This document shows, in pieces, positions 36,258 to 45,905 of a stretch of 64,000 nucleotides of DNA. Numbering within the stretch: position 1 is the first letter of the stretch; every line of letters starts with the position of its first letter. The position numbers were made by a program, and so were the translations under genes. The DNA lies in assembly GCF_003075045.1 (NCBI RefSeq), contig NZ_QCZD01000002.1:868001-932000 (forward strand), given 5' to 3'. A model generated the notes under the pieces. It did no database searches and was not told the origin of the DNA. It saw nothing but the letters and a program-made list of their open reading frames with translations. The DNA comes from Maribacter litoralis (lineage in GTDB: Bacteria > Bacteroidota > Bacteroidia > Flavobacteriales > Flavobacteriaceae).

Positions 36258-37487
36258 ATGAAATTAGCAATTGTAACCGCATATCCGCCTAGTAAAGTAA
36301 CCTTAACAGAATATGGTTATTATTTGGTGAAGCACTTTAGGCTTCAAGAAGAAGTAACGGAACTGATATTGATTACCGATCGTACCAATGAACCGAAAGA
36401 TTTGAATTTTGAAGGTGAAGGTTGTAAAATAACGGTTAAAGAATGTTGGAGCTTTAATAACTACGGGAATATTTTTAGCATTAGTAAGACTATCTCTCAA
36501 ACGAAACCGGATGCCGTTCTTTTTAATCTACAGTTTTTAAAGTTCGGAGATAAAAAAATACCTGCGGCTTTGGGGCTTATGCTACCATTTATTTGTAAAT
36601 CTAAAGGAATACCAACAATATCTTTATTGCACAATATACTTGAACAGGTAGATTTGGAAAATGCCGGTTTTACTAAAAATAAAGTATTACAAAGTATTTA
36701 CAATTTTATAGGAACAACGTTAACCAATTTTGTTTTAGCTTCAGATATTCTTGCGGTGACCATAAGTAAATACGTGACAACCTTAGAACAGAAATATAAG
36801 GTTAAGAATGTAGCTCTAATACCTCATGGTGCTTTTGAAACCCCACCGGAACCAGATTTTAAACTTCCTGAAGGACCAAAACAAGTTATGGCCTTTGGTA
36901 AGTTTGGTACCTATAAAAAAGTAGAGATTCTAATAGAGGCCGTTGAGGAGATCAGATCAAGAAGCAATGCCGATATTGAAATTGTTATCGCAGGTACTGA
37001 TAGCCCTAATACCCCTGGTTATCTAGATGAAATGAAACAAAAATATAGTCATGTACCTCAAATTAGGTTTACAGGTTATGTGGCAGAAGAAGATGTGCCT
37101 AAAATATTTGGAGATAGTGCCGTTACCGTTTTTCCTTATACATCAACCACAGGTAGCTCGGGAGTTTTACACCAAGCCGGTAGTTATGGTAATGCCGTTG
37201 CCTTACCTGATTTAGGTGATTTAAGCGTTCTTGTTAAAGAAGAGGGGTATGTTGGTGAGTTTTTTGACGCCCGCGATACGTCATCTTTGGCAAATGCCAT
37301 TGAAAAAATTATTTCAGATGATTCATATAGAATTCAATTGGCCAAACAAAATTATAGAGCGGCATGTTCGCTACCAATGTCGGCCATTACACAAATGTAT
37401 ATAGATTACTTTAAGGCCATTCAGAAATCTAAAGCGTCTGGTTTTAATATTGATATATCGACTATGGAGAAGAAATTGGTTCATTAG
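36258..37487 (+). CDS. GT4-like glycosyltransferase, copy 2
   Basis: This 409-residue GT-B enzyme is strongly similar to the protein at 32258 over its whole length, with the same MKLAIVTAYPPSKVTL start, the same FGTYKKVEILIEAVE segment and PYTSTTGSSGVLHQAGSYG. Identity is high in the donor-binding domain and lower in the acceptor-side N-terminal half (e.g. residues 60-75 and 160-190), which could mean a shared donor but different acceptors. A terminator 20 bp after the stop ends the unit. Confidence 0.88.
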   Translation: MKLAIVTAYPPSKVTLTEYGYYLVKHFRLQEEVTELILITDRTNEPKDLNFEGEGCKITVKECWSFNNYGNIFSISKTISQTKPDAVLFNLQFLKFGDKKIPAALGLMLPFICKSKGIPTISLLHNILEQVDLENAGFTKNKVLQSIYNFIGTTLTNFVLASDILAVTISKYVTTLEQKYKVKNVALIPHGAFETPPEPDFKLPEGPKQVMAFGKFGTYKKVEILIEAVEEIRSRSNADIEIVIAGTDSPNTPGYLDEMKQKYSHVPQIRFTGYVAEEDVPKIFGDSAVTVFPYTSTTGSSGVLHQAGSYGNAVALPDLGDLSVLVKEEGYVGEFFDARDTSSLANAIEKIISDDSYRIQLAKQNYRAACSLPMSAITQMYIDYFKAIQKSKASGFNIDISTMEKKLVH

Positions 37488-37507
37488 AATCGATATGGTT
37501 AGTGTTT

Positions 37508-37535
37508 AAGGGCTGATTAGTCACCAGCCCTTTTT
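37508..37535 (+). terminator. Terminator after GT4 copy 2
   Basis: AAGGGCTG and CAGCCCTT form a perfect 8-bp stem with a 9-nt loop, followed by a T run. It separates the plus-strand unit from the convergent hydrolase gene. Confidence 0.9.
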
Positions 37536-37549
37536 AATAATAAAATATG

Positions 37550-39097
37550 TTACTCCTTCTTTTTTACGACGAGTTCGGAATAGGAAGGTTTTTTGTTTCC
37601 TAATGTATCTAAGCAGCCAAAATAGTGCTGTTTTTTTGTTTTCCAAGGTAAGCTTCCTGCCACTGCACTTGGTACCTTTTCAAAATCGTACAAGGTCCAG
37701 AACATATACGGTACCTTGTTCTCCCTTAATATTTGCTGTATTTCGCTATAGTACTCTTTTTGCCCTTCTTGGTCTGCTCCTCTATAAAAATTCCATGCTC
37801 CCTTATAAGATGAAATTCCATATTCTTGAAGTAGTTTAGGTTTGTTGGGCACTGCAGTACTTAACGTTTCATAGGTGGTTTTAAAATCTTCAACATCCTT
37901 ATAGTAATGGAAGGATACAAAATCTACCTTGTTGGCTAGTTCTATGCCGGCTTCGGGAGTAGACCAACCTATGGTAACCGGGTGGTTTTTATCCCATTTT
38001 TTAATGTTGGCGATCATTTGTTCTAACCAGCTCAATACGCGTAATCGCCCGCGGGCACCAAAGTCTAGGTCCGGTTCGTTTTTGATATCCCAACCCAATA
38101 ATGCGGGGTGGTCTTTAACGGCATTTACTATTTGTTGGGCATGTCTATGTGTCAATGTCCAATTAGAGACATCATAATCTCCATAGAAATCAAATAAAGT
38201 TATTAGCACGTCTAACTGATAGGCTTCTGCACTGTCTAAAAGTGTTTTTAAAAAGTTGAGCTTCTTTTGGTCTACCTTGTTCTTACCAAAATCTTCATAT
38301 TGGATAAATATACGAATGGTATTGAGCCCCATATCTTGTATGATCTTAAAATCTTGCTTAATAATTGAGTCGTTAAATTTCTTGCCAAACGTATCCCAAG
38401 GAGAATCTTTGGGGTAATAATTTATTCCTTTTATCTGTTCAACTTTCTTCAGTTGGATATTTATGTTTCTAGGTTCTTCGGGAAGTGTATCTGGAGGAGA
38501 AGGAATTTCTTTTAAATGCCTTATGCGCCAAAAACCATCTTCTAAAAGCATCATTACTTGGTAACTGGTGGTGTCTCTTTCGGTCATCACTAAGGTCTCT
38601 CCTTCATAAATCTCTTGATATTCTTCAACATTGTAATCTTTAAATACAACCATTGTACCATCGGCAGTATAAAAATCTAAGGCAGAATTATGGTTTAGGG
38701 TAGTGCGCTTGTACCAATGATTGTTTTTTTTGTTGATGTCGATAATATCGTAAAGTCTAGCTCTGGCACTATCGGTGTAGAAATCTTCAATACCGTAGCG
38801 GTCATTTTTTTTATAAGCTATGTTTCTTACATGCCAGGCATTCATATAATCATTGGTTATCTCGGCCAAGGCTTGATCTTCCATAGGCCTACCTGGGTTG
38901 TCTAAACTAACCCAATCCATATTTGGTTTGTAGACATCTTCCATAGGCACTTCTAAATGTAGCATAGATGTTTTATCAGCACCGGTATTCATAAATGCCC
39001 AAGCCGCCCCAATACCATAGAGAATTAGCCCATTAATAGCTAAAAAGGTGAGTATAAGTACTGTTCTGTACAACGTTTTATTCAACTGTATCGCCAT
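37550..39097 (-). CDS. Membrane-anchored GH5-like glycoside hydrolase
   Basis: This 515-residue protein has one N-terminal membrane anchor (about 11-34), a periplasmic NTF2-like region (about 75-200) and a C-terminal clan-A TIM barrel (about 220-510). Likely catalytic residues are E341 (DIKNEPD, acid/base) and E425 (LLQEYG, nucleophile), the standard GH5-type pair. Its start overlaps the end of the lipoprotein gene by 20 bp, so it is the last gene of a three-gene operon. A hydrolase tethered next to a synthesis machine may trim or edit the nascent polymer, as in other exopolysaccharide systems; the substrate is unknown. Confidence 0.82.
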   Translation of the reverse strand: MAIQLNKTLYRTVLILTFLAINGLILYGIGAAWAFMNTGADKTSMLHLEVPMEDVYKPNMDWVSLDNPGRPMEDQALAEITNDYMNAWHVRNIAYKKNDRYGIEDFYTDSARARLYDIIDINKKNNHWYKRTTLNHNSALDFYTADGTMVVFKDYNVEEYQEIYEGETLVMTERDTTSYQVMMLLEDGFWRIRHLKEIPSPPDTLPEEPRNINIQLKKVEQIKGINYYPKDSPWDTFGKKFNDSIIKQDFKIIQDMGLNTIRIFIQYEDFGKNKVDQKKLNFLKTLLDSAEAYQLDVLITLFDFYGDYDVSNWTLTHRHAQQIVNAVKDHPALLGWDIKNEPDLDFGARGRLRVLSWLEQMIANIKKWDKNHPVTIGWSTPEAGIELANKVDFVSFHYYKDVEDFKTTYETLSTAVPNKPKLLQEYGISSYKGAWNFYRGADQEGQKEYYSEIQQILRENKVPYMFWTLYDFEKVPSAVAGSLPWKTKKQHYFGCLDTLGNKKPSYSELVVKKKE

Positions 39098-40325
39098 CTA
39101 TATCTTTTATGAATTCTTTGGTTATACCAGCAGCGCTGATCTTAAGTTTATACTTGCCCGCTGCTAAGAAATATTCTCCCAAATAAATATTACACACTCC
39201 GTTTTTGGTAGTGGTTTTCTTTGAGGTAACAAAAGCACCGTTCATATCATAGATATCTAGCTTTAAAAGCAAGCCATCTGGTATTAACTGTTTCATGAAA
39301 CTTTCAAACGGACCTACATCAATATTTCTATTGCCTTTAGAGAAATGAACAGGATAATCTTTTATAGCGGCTTTAAAAGTAAAGTTGTCCGTATTGCTTT
39401 CGGCTGCCCCGGTTACAAAGGCTTGTATTTCCCACGTTGCCGCCTTATCCGGATGTAATGTTTTTGCTTCTGCTACGCCGTTTATTGTGGTGCCAATGGT
39501 ATATAGATAGGCATCTTGATCATTCTTTATTACAAAGGTTACCAAGGTGCCATTGGTTACAATGTTGCCGTATTGATCTTTGATAACGTCAGATTTAAAA
39601 GTTATGATCTGGTTGCCGTCAGCATAGTTGTGGGCACTTGAACTGCTTATTGAAAAATTGACCGCGTTATCTGGGTAAACTATGGTAGCAAGTTCTTTTG
39701 ACGATGTTCCGTTGCACTCGGCGGTTACCAATATTCTTCCCGACTTTAATGTTGATCTTACATTATAAAAAGCAAAAAAGCTTTCTGTCTCAATTTGTAG
39801 CTCATCAATGTTATCTTGAAATTGATATTTGACCGTAACGGGTGTACCATCATCTAACGGATTGTCATACGCGTCGGTGGGGGCAATGGTTAGCATAGAG
39901 AAATCGTTGTTTCCAGCGGTAACACTGCGGGGCCCAAAATAAGATTCTATATATGTTGCTTTCGGGGCATTTGTTGCAATATCGAATGTACCTTTTTGTA
40001 GTGTATGGCCATCTACTAAAAGTTTCCATCTACACGGACCGGCAACTCTTGTATAGTTTTTCGGAATTTGGAATACAATATCCTCTTTTTTCGATACATC
40101 GGGCGACAATAGCACACTACCAAAGGCATTTTTTATCTGTAATTTAATATTGTTGATGTCTGTATCGGCTTTAAAGGTCAATGATATAGCTTCGCCCGCT
40201 ATACTATTGGTAATATTGGAAACGAGGTCAACTTTAGGGTATACTACTTTGCTAGGTTGTTCTTCTTGTTTATCGGAACAACCTATTAGTATAAGACTTA
40301 AAATGAATACTATTCTAATGCGCAT
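39078..40325 (-). CDS. Lipoprotein with Ig-like (invasin-type) domains
   Basis: This 415-residue protein begins with a lipoprotein signal (lipobox LIGC, cysteine near residue 16). The body shows repeated beta-sandwich features such as DAYDNPLDDGTPVTVKYQF and DQYGNIVTNGTLVTFVIKN, typical of bacterial Ig-like/invasin domains, and ends in a further beta domain. It is likely surface- or periplasm-exposed. The gene starts 1 bp after the large membrane protein gene and overlaps the hydrolase gene, so all three are co-translated. A scaffolding or polymer-holding role is a guess. Confidence 0.72.
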   Translation of the reverse strand: MRIRIVFILSLILIGCSDKQEEQPSKVVYPKVDLVSNITNSIAGEAISLTFKADTDINNIKLQIKNAFGSVLLSPDVSKKEDIVFQIPKNYTRVAGPCRWKLLVDGHTLQKGTFDIATNAPKATYIESYFGPRSVTAGNNDFSMLTIAPTDAYDNPLDDGTPVTVKYQFQDNIDELQIETESFFAFYNVRSTLKSGRILVTAECNGTSSKELATIVYPDNAVNFSISSSSAHNYADGNQIITFKSDVIKDQYGNIVTNGTLVTFVIKNDQDAYLYTIGTTINGVAEAKTLHPDKAATWEIQAFVTGAAESNTDNFTFKAAIKDYPVHFSKGNRNIDVGPFESFMKQLIPDGLLLKLDIYDMNGAFVTSKKTTTKNGVCNIYLGEYFLAAGKYKLKISAAGITKEFIKDIDGDTVE

Positions 40326-40326
40326 A

Positions 40327-43300
40327 CTATTTTGGATTACCTATATAACTGTTAATCTCAAACTTTAGATACTCAAATCCTTTGCCATTAAAAGGTTGGG
40401 TTTGCTGTTTACCATGTATTATTTTTCTATTCGGAAAAATTTTGTCAGCAACCGCTTTGTTGGGTAAGCCGTTTACAAAAACATTTTCTAGACTACTGTT
40501 TATGACTTCTAAACTATCTAACTCTAACGGTTTGTAATTAAAGAATTGCTTACGCTGTATACGTACACCTTCGGTTATAAATTTATGATCCACCCATAAC
40601 AGTTCGCTATTTTCATCGTAATAAGATATAATCAATTGCGGTATGGTCACCTCTTGTACTCCCGAATTGAATAAAACCCCATCAAAACCTTGTTCGGTAT
40701 ATTTCAAGTCTTGTAGAGCAACATGTTTGTATAAATCGGTATTTGCGGTGTTACCGGCAGATTGCAAATTAAACTTGGTAGGTTGCTCTTCAAAACTTAC
40801 CGGTGTAAATTGGTCTGGATCAAAAGTTGGGGGTAAGGTGTCTTTGGTAGATGACCAGGCTATACCTTCAAAATTTATTTTGAACGTAGTAGTTTCTTTG
40901 GGCATCAACTTGTGTTTGATCTGGTGCTTTGCATTGTAATTTGCCAGCTCTTTGTTGTCATCATTGTACAAGGTTGCGTTGATAACCACATCGGCAGGTG
41001 TATTATCAACATTTTGTAGTTCGCCTATTACGCTGTATTGCCCTTTGTACTTCACCAGTTTTGCTGACAAAATTTCCAGTACCGGTTGTTTTAGAACATC
41101 TTCATGATAGGTTTCCTGCGTTGTTATTTTTCGTCGACCGTGATTGTAATAAGTGGTACCGTTCGCAGTAAATAATTGATCTGGCGGTATGTCATTGTCA
41201 ACCTTCTCAGATTTAATGTACCACTTGTTTTTACGTTTTACGAGTTCGTGATAGTCATTGTTAAAGACATTTTCCAATGGAGTGATCCATCTGGTCGCTA
41301 CTTTTGCTTTGGCGCTATTTTCAGTTTCGTCATAGATTTCAATGCCAAGGGAGTCTAGTTTTGCATAAGAACTTAAAATACCATCGGTTACCGAAACCTC
41401 TAACATGTACTGTGCAATATCAATATTATCCTCTGGATCTAAATAAGAATGAGCTGTTGAGAATTCTTTAAAATCCAAAGCATCATAATAGGATTCCACT
41501 ACGTTGTTGGGCGATAATTGAGCAACGTTTTTGACGTAAAATATATACATACCATATCCTAAGCAAATCAATACTAACAAAGCCCACCAATGAGAAAAAG
41601 TCAATAGTTTAGGAGGGAATCTATTGTACGGTAATTCTAATTTCATAAAAGAATGTTCCGGCATTTTCTTAGACTTTAACAGCCTTACCCATATCATTTG
41701 GATGTTTACAAAAATTGCGATAAGAACGGTTGTTAGCGGAATGATACCCCACATAATCTTCATGATAGTGGGCACGTCTTGCTTGGGCATAATTTGCGGT
41801 ATGGGTGCCACATTAAGTTTTTCCCATACCATAATACCATTCTCTAATTGTTGCAAACGCTGCCAACCACAGTAGTATAGTATAGGATCATAGAATTTAT
41901 CATTGGAGAATATATACTTTAAGTTGTATTTCTCTGGTACGGTCAAAAACTGTTGTAATGACCCTATACCTTCTACACCTCTAAATTTAGAGTTCTCTAT
42001 TCTTTCAATGGCCCTAGTAGTCAATTCGGGCAATCGCCTTGCGGAATGGTAGTTGCCATCTACGGTCATTGCACCGCTTTGGGCGGATAACCATGCCATT
42101 TGATCCCCAAAACCAAGCGGAAGGTAGCGCCAAGAATCATGGGAATCTGCGCCTAAAAAGTTTACTATGGGCAGCATTTTTATTTTTGCGGGTTGTGAAG
42201 GCCTAAAGTACCCCAAGGTCATGGTGAAAAGTACCATAAACAACATGCCCCCGGCAATGAGACCACCTAAGACCCTATGGTAAACTCCACCAAACTTAGA
42301 CTGTATTAGCACTTTTAGGTCGCCTTCTACCATGCGGTATGCGAATTCGGCAAAAATGGGCAATGCCATAATAGTCGCCCATAAGGTAAACCTATCTAGC
42401 GTAAGAATATTGAAGGCAGTTTCACCAAGCATCATCAATGGTATCGGTGTAGTTCCACCAGTTCCCAATATGGTCAGTAAGGCGAACGATAAACCGAAGA
42501 AAACATATCGTTTACTAAAATATCTGTAAAAGAAATAGGGGAGTATAAATAGAAATACACCCCAAGGAATAATAAAAAACACCAGTCCAGATGAAGTTAC
42601 CTCCAAGAAATTATCTCTAGATCCATGTGGTATGGCGACTTGTGTAATGGGGTTTCTTTTGGAATTGTACCAGTAAGGAAAAATACAGAATACAAGTAAA
42701 AATATAGCAGTGCCGCCGAATTTTGCTATGCGCCAAAAATGCTGTAAAGTTGTACCCCAAAATACTTTAAATGTTAGGGCTTTATAGGAATTGACTTTTT
42801 CCCTAGCCGCATCCATAACCGCCATGCCCATTAGTGGGGCTATAAAGAATACCATACCAAAAAGAGGGGTAACATGATGCGATGTTACCGTTACTGCCAA
42901 CATGGTAGCAGATGTTATAAAATACCGTGTTTTACCTGTCTTGATCCAAAGGTAAATTTCGGTCATGGCATGTAGTAAGATCGATAAGGCCGAAACGCTG
43001 GGCAGTTGCCCGAAAATGTGCAGTGTTTCTACAAATGTTGAAGAAAATACGGCCATAACGGCACCATAACCAGCAATTCTACGGCTTCCTGTCATAAGCA
43101 GGGTATACCTGTAGGCGCCGGTAATAAAGAGTACTATAGCGATTAATGCCACCGCATACATACCGAATTTGAGTCCGCCAATATAAGAAAGGATTCCAAT
43201 GAGTTGGTGCACTAAAGGAGGATAAGATTGTACCGTAAAACCGGTGTACCATCTATATTCCCAAGGATCAAACCAACTATTGGCATAATGATCCGCAAAA

Positions 43301-43416
43301 AATAGATGTATCAATGCATCGTAGGTAGACTCTAGTGTAAAGAAAATGGCAGAACCATGAAAAGCTAGCCCTACGATTAAAGCTAATATTAAGAGGGTAT
43401 TGGTTTTTTTTTCCAA
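40327..43416 (-). CDS. Large multi-spanning GT-C-like membrane protein (PTPS-related family)
   Basis: This 1029-residue protein has about 12 hydrophobic segments in residues 1-430, further segments near 565 and 620, and a long soluble C-terminal part (about 630-1029) rich in beta strands. The first periplasmic loop ESTYDALIHLFFADHYANSW followed by YRWYTGFTVQSYPPL resembles the membrane protein family loosely called 6-pyruvoyl-tetrahydropterin synthase-related, which looks like a GT-C fold. GT-C enzymes use polyprenyl-phosphate sugars, which the receiver-GT2 enzyme nearby could supply. It heads the three-gene operon. A polymerase or transferase role is inferred. Confidence 0.65.
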   Translation of the reverse strand: MEKKTNTLLILALIVGLAFHGSAIFFTLESTYDALIHLFFADHYANSWFDPWEYRWYTGFTVQSYPPLVHQLIGILSYIGGLKFGMYAVALIAIVLFITGAYRYTLLMTGSRRIAGYGAVMAVFSSTFVETLHIFGQLPSVSALSILLHAMTEIYLWIKTGKTRYFITSATMLAVTVTSHHVTPLFGMVFFIAPLMGMAVMDAAREKVNSYKALTFKVFWGTTLQHFWRIAKFGGTAIFLLVFCIFPYWYNSKRNPITQVAIPHGSRDNFLEVTSSGLVFFIIPWGVFLFILPYFFYRYFSKRYVFFGLSFALLTILGTGGTTPIPLMMLGETAFNILTLDRFTLWATIMALPIFAEFAYRMVEGDLKVLIQSKFGGVYHRVLGGLIAGGMLFMVLFTMTLGYFRPSQPAKIKMLPIVNFLGADSHDSWRYLPLGFGDQMAWLSAQSGAMTVDGNYHSARRLPELTTRAIERIENSKFRGVEGIGSLQQFLTVPEKYNLKYIFSNDKFYDPILYYCGWQRLQQLENGIMVWEKLNVAPIPQIMPKQDVPTIMKIMWGIIPLTTVLIAIFVNIQMIWVRLLKSKKMPEHSFMKLELPYNRFPPKLLTFSHWWALLVLICLGYGMYIFYVKNVAQLSPNNVVESYYDALDFKEFSTAHSYLDPEDNIDIAQYMLEVSVTDGILSSYAKLDSLGIEIYDETENSAKAKVATRWITPLENVFNNDYHELVKRKNKWYIKSEKVDNDIPPDQLFTANGTTYYNHGRRKITTQETYHEDVLKQPVLEILSAKLVKYKGQYSVIGELQNVDNTPADVVINATLYNDDNKELANYNAKHQIKHKLMPKETTTFKINFEGIAWSSTKDTLPPTFDPDQFTPVSFEEQPTKFNLQSAGNTANTDLYKHVALQDLKYTEQGFDGVLFNSGVQEVTIPQLIISYYDENSELLWVDHKFITEGVRIQRKQFFNYKPLELDSLEVINSSLENVFVNGLPNKAVADKIFPNRKIIHGKQQTQPFNGKGFEYLKFEINSYIGNPK

Positions 43417-43625
43417 GGTTTAAGTAAGCATCAAAATCTATTAAAAGTATTAAATATATGAGTTGATGATTACAATAGAAAGGGAAATTTTAAAATATTA
43501 GTAATATAATACCTACAGGCTTTTTTGTGTGAGCGAGTGTTTATAGAAAATTGAAATACAATTACCATTGCATAAGATACTTATTTCATAAAGTTGATAA
43601 GCGTACAAAACTATTTTTCAAAGTC

Positions 43626-43633
43626 TATCTTTG
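43626..43633 (+). promoter_or_regulatory. Probable -7 box of the FUSC-family gene
   Basis: TATCTTTG matches TAnnTTTG exactly. Transcription would start about 12 bp before the TTG start codon at 43652, giving a very short leader. No properly spaced -33 TTTG is evident. Confidence 0.45.
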
Positions 43634-43651
43634 TACTTTATTCTGTAGGTA

Positions 43652-45877
43652 TTGAGCAAAATTCAAGTTTATATTTTAGATACGATCAAATCGCTAACTC
43701 AATTTTTGGGGAGTACCAACTTTACCAAATCTGTATTAACGGTAATTGCCGTGGTTACTCCTTTGGCCATTGGTATTTCTACGGGATATGCTGAAATCGG
43801 CGTAGCTATTTGTTTTGGTGCATTTTGGTGTAATCCTAGTGATGTTCACGGTAGCCTAAAGCACAAAGTATATGGCATTTTATTCTCTGCTGCCTTGGTT
43901 ATGGTCGTAAGTTTTATTGGAGGGTATTTGCACTTTTCCCCATGGCTGTCATTGGTTATTTTGGGTGTGGTCAGTTTTGCGATATCCATGATCTCTTCTT
44001 ACGGTTTTAGAGCTTCGCTAATTAGTTTTTCGGGTCTGTTGGCCTTGGTCATAAGTTTTGCACATACACCCGATCAGTTAAAAATTTACGAATATTCGTT
44101 GTTGGTTGGCCTTGGCGGAATGTGGTATTTGGCTTTGTCGCTGTTGTGGTTTAAAATAAATCCGAAAGGGCAAACCGAAGAGATTCTGTACGAAACTATT
44201 AGTAGAACGGGTAAGTTAATGAAAAAACGGGGCAAGTTGATCAGTGAGCTCTCGAACAGAAAAAAGCTTTTAAAAAGTCTGTTCTTGATGCAAAGCGAAT
44301 TAACCGAGCAACATGATACCCTTCGTGAAATTCTTATTCTTTCCCGTAAAAATTCTGGTAGATCGGTGTATAATGGCAAACGTGTTTTGGTTTTGGCCCA
44401 ACTGATAGAAATGTTGGAAACCGCTGGTGCAAATCCTGTAAATTATACCAAGATGGATAAGCAGTTTCAAGCGCATCCGGAGTTTACTGCACTGTTTCAA
44501 AATCTTATTTTTGAAATGGCTGAGCAGTTACAAATGATTGCGGCCATAGGTAACAAACCAAAAAAAATACCCAAGCATAACCATCTTAAGGGTCGTTTTG
44601 ATGACTTGGCATTAAAGATTCAGGAATTGGGCAAAGTGAAAGATGCTAAGTCTTATGAAGCATTTATCATGTTTCAGAACTTTCTTGAATATCAAGAAAA
44701 ACAGTTTGATAAGATTAAAAGGATCAAGTGGTTATTGAGTGACCATGATGTGGCATCGGAAGAATTTATAGATAAAGAAATTTTAAAACGTTTCTTAATT
44801 TCACAAGATTATAGTCCGCGTATCCTGTTAAGAAACCTAAGTTTTAGGTCAACCATTTTTAGGCATTCTCTGCGTATGTCCATTACGCTAATGATCGGTT
44901 TTGTATTGGGTAACCTATTCGCTTTTCAGAACGCATATTGGATTTTACTGACCATTATCTTAATAATGAGACCCAATTATGGTTTAACGAAAACACGATC
45001 AAAAGATAGAACTGTGGGAACCATTATTGGCGGACTCATAGCAACCGTTATTGTATTTTTAGTACAAGATGTATATGTGTATGCAACTTTGGCTTTGATC
45101 TCGTTTGTTATTGCCTTATCGATGCTTCAAAAGAACTATAAGTTATCGGCTATATATGTAACGTTAAGTATCGTTTTTATTTACGGAATACTTCAACCAG
45201 ATGTAATGACGGTTATACAATATCGTATTTTAGATACGCTATTAGGTGCGGCACTTTCATATTTGGGATTTTTATTTTTATGGCCCAGCTGGAGTTTTCA
45301 GGAAATACGTAAAGATGTAGCTAAAAGTGTAGCTGCCAATAGTACATACCTAAAGGAGATTTCAGATTTTTATGTTCATAAAGGTACTGTGCCAACGAGC
45401 TATCGTCTGGCACGTAAAAGTGCTTTTTTAGAGACTTCAAACCTTAGTTCTGCATTTCAAAGAATGACGCAAGAGCCGCATTCAAAACAGAAAAATTTAA
45501 ACAAGATCTATGAGTTGGTAGAGCTTAACCATAATTTCTTATCGGCTTTGGCTTCATTGAGTATTTATATTCAGCACCATACCACTACAGAAGCTTCTGA
45601 GCGATTTAATGACATCACTTCTAAAATTAATGAGAACCTTTCGTCCGTTTTGAAAATGCTTTCTGCAGTTTCTAAAAATAACGAGAAAATGAATTTAGAT
45701 GAGGTGATATCATTTCAAAAGCAACTGCCCAAATTTCAATCTGAGCATGTAAACCTAAGTTCGAACGACACTCATGAATTCAAAAGAAATCATCAAGAAG
45801 AACAACTGATTTGGGAGCAGCTACGTTGGTTATATTCATTGAGTGCCAATATGATGAAATTGACTTCTACTTTATAG
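43652..45877 (+). CDS. FUSC/YccS-family inner-membrane transporter-like protein
   Basis: This 741-residue protein has two similar halves, each with about 5-6 hydrophobic segments (about 25-170 and 395-545) followed by a cytosolic helical region. This is the layout of the YccS/aromatic-acid exporter (FUSC) family. The second half holds FRHSLRMSITLMIGFVLG and the typical RPNYGLTKTRSKDRTVGTIIGG motif. The start must be the TTG at 43652, because the next in-frame ATG is about 75 residues later, inside the membrane domain. It follows the divergent polysaccharide operon and may export an aromatic or other small organic acid. Confidence 0.85.
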   Translation: MSKIQVYILDTIKSLTQFLGSTNFTKSVLTVIAVVTPLAIGISTGYAEIGVAICFGAFWCNPSDVHGSLKHKVYGILFSAALVMVVSFIGGYLHFSPWLSLVILGVVSFAISMISSYGFRASLISFSGLLALVISFAHTPDQLKIYEYSLLVGLGGMWYLALSLLWFKINPKGQTEEILYETISRTGKLMKKRGKLISELSNRKKLLKSLFLMQSELTEQHDTLREILILSRKNSGRSVYNGKRVLVLAQLIEMLETAGANPVNYTKMDKQFQAHPEFTALFQNLIFEMAEQLQMIAAIGNKPKKIPKHNHLKGRFDDLALKIQELGKVKDAKSYEAFIMFQNFLEYQEKQFDKIKRIKWLLSDHDVASEEFIDKEILKRFLISQDYSPRILLRNLSFRSTIFRHSLRMSITLMIGFVLGNLFAFQNAYWILLTIILIMRPNYGLTKTRSKDRTVGTIIGGLIATVIVFLVQDVYVYATLALISFVIALSMLQKNYKLSAIYVTLSIVFIYGILQPDVMTVIQYRILDTLLGAALSYLGFLFLWPSWSFQEIRKDVAKSVAANSTYLKEISDFYVHKGTVPTSYRLARKSAFLETSNLSSAFQRMTQEPHSKQKNLNKIYELVELNHNFLSALASLSIYIQHHTTTEASERFNDITSKINENLSSVLKMLSAVSKNNEKMNLDEVISFQKQLPKFQSEHVNLSSNDTHEFKRNHQEEQLIWEQLRWLYSLSANMMKLTSTL

Positions 45878-45905
45878 ATGATATCTTAGTGTCCAAGTTT
45901 TTTAA

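Noticed and set aside
28854..37487. Assignment of the polysaccharide locus as a true Pel operon.
   Set aside because: Only the type of parts agrees; the GT4 and barrel proteins lack recognisable PelF and PelB-specific features, and PelD/PelE equivalents are absent.
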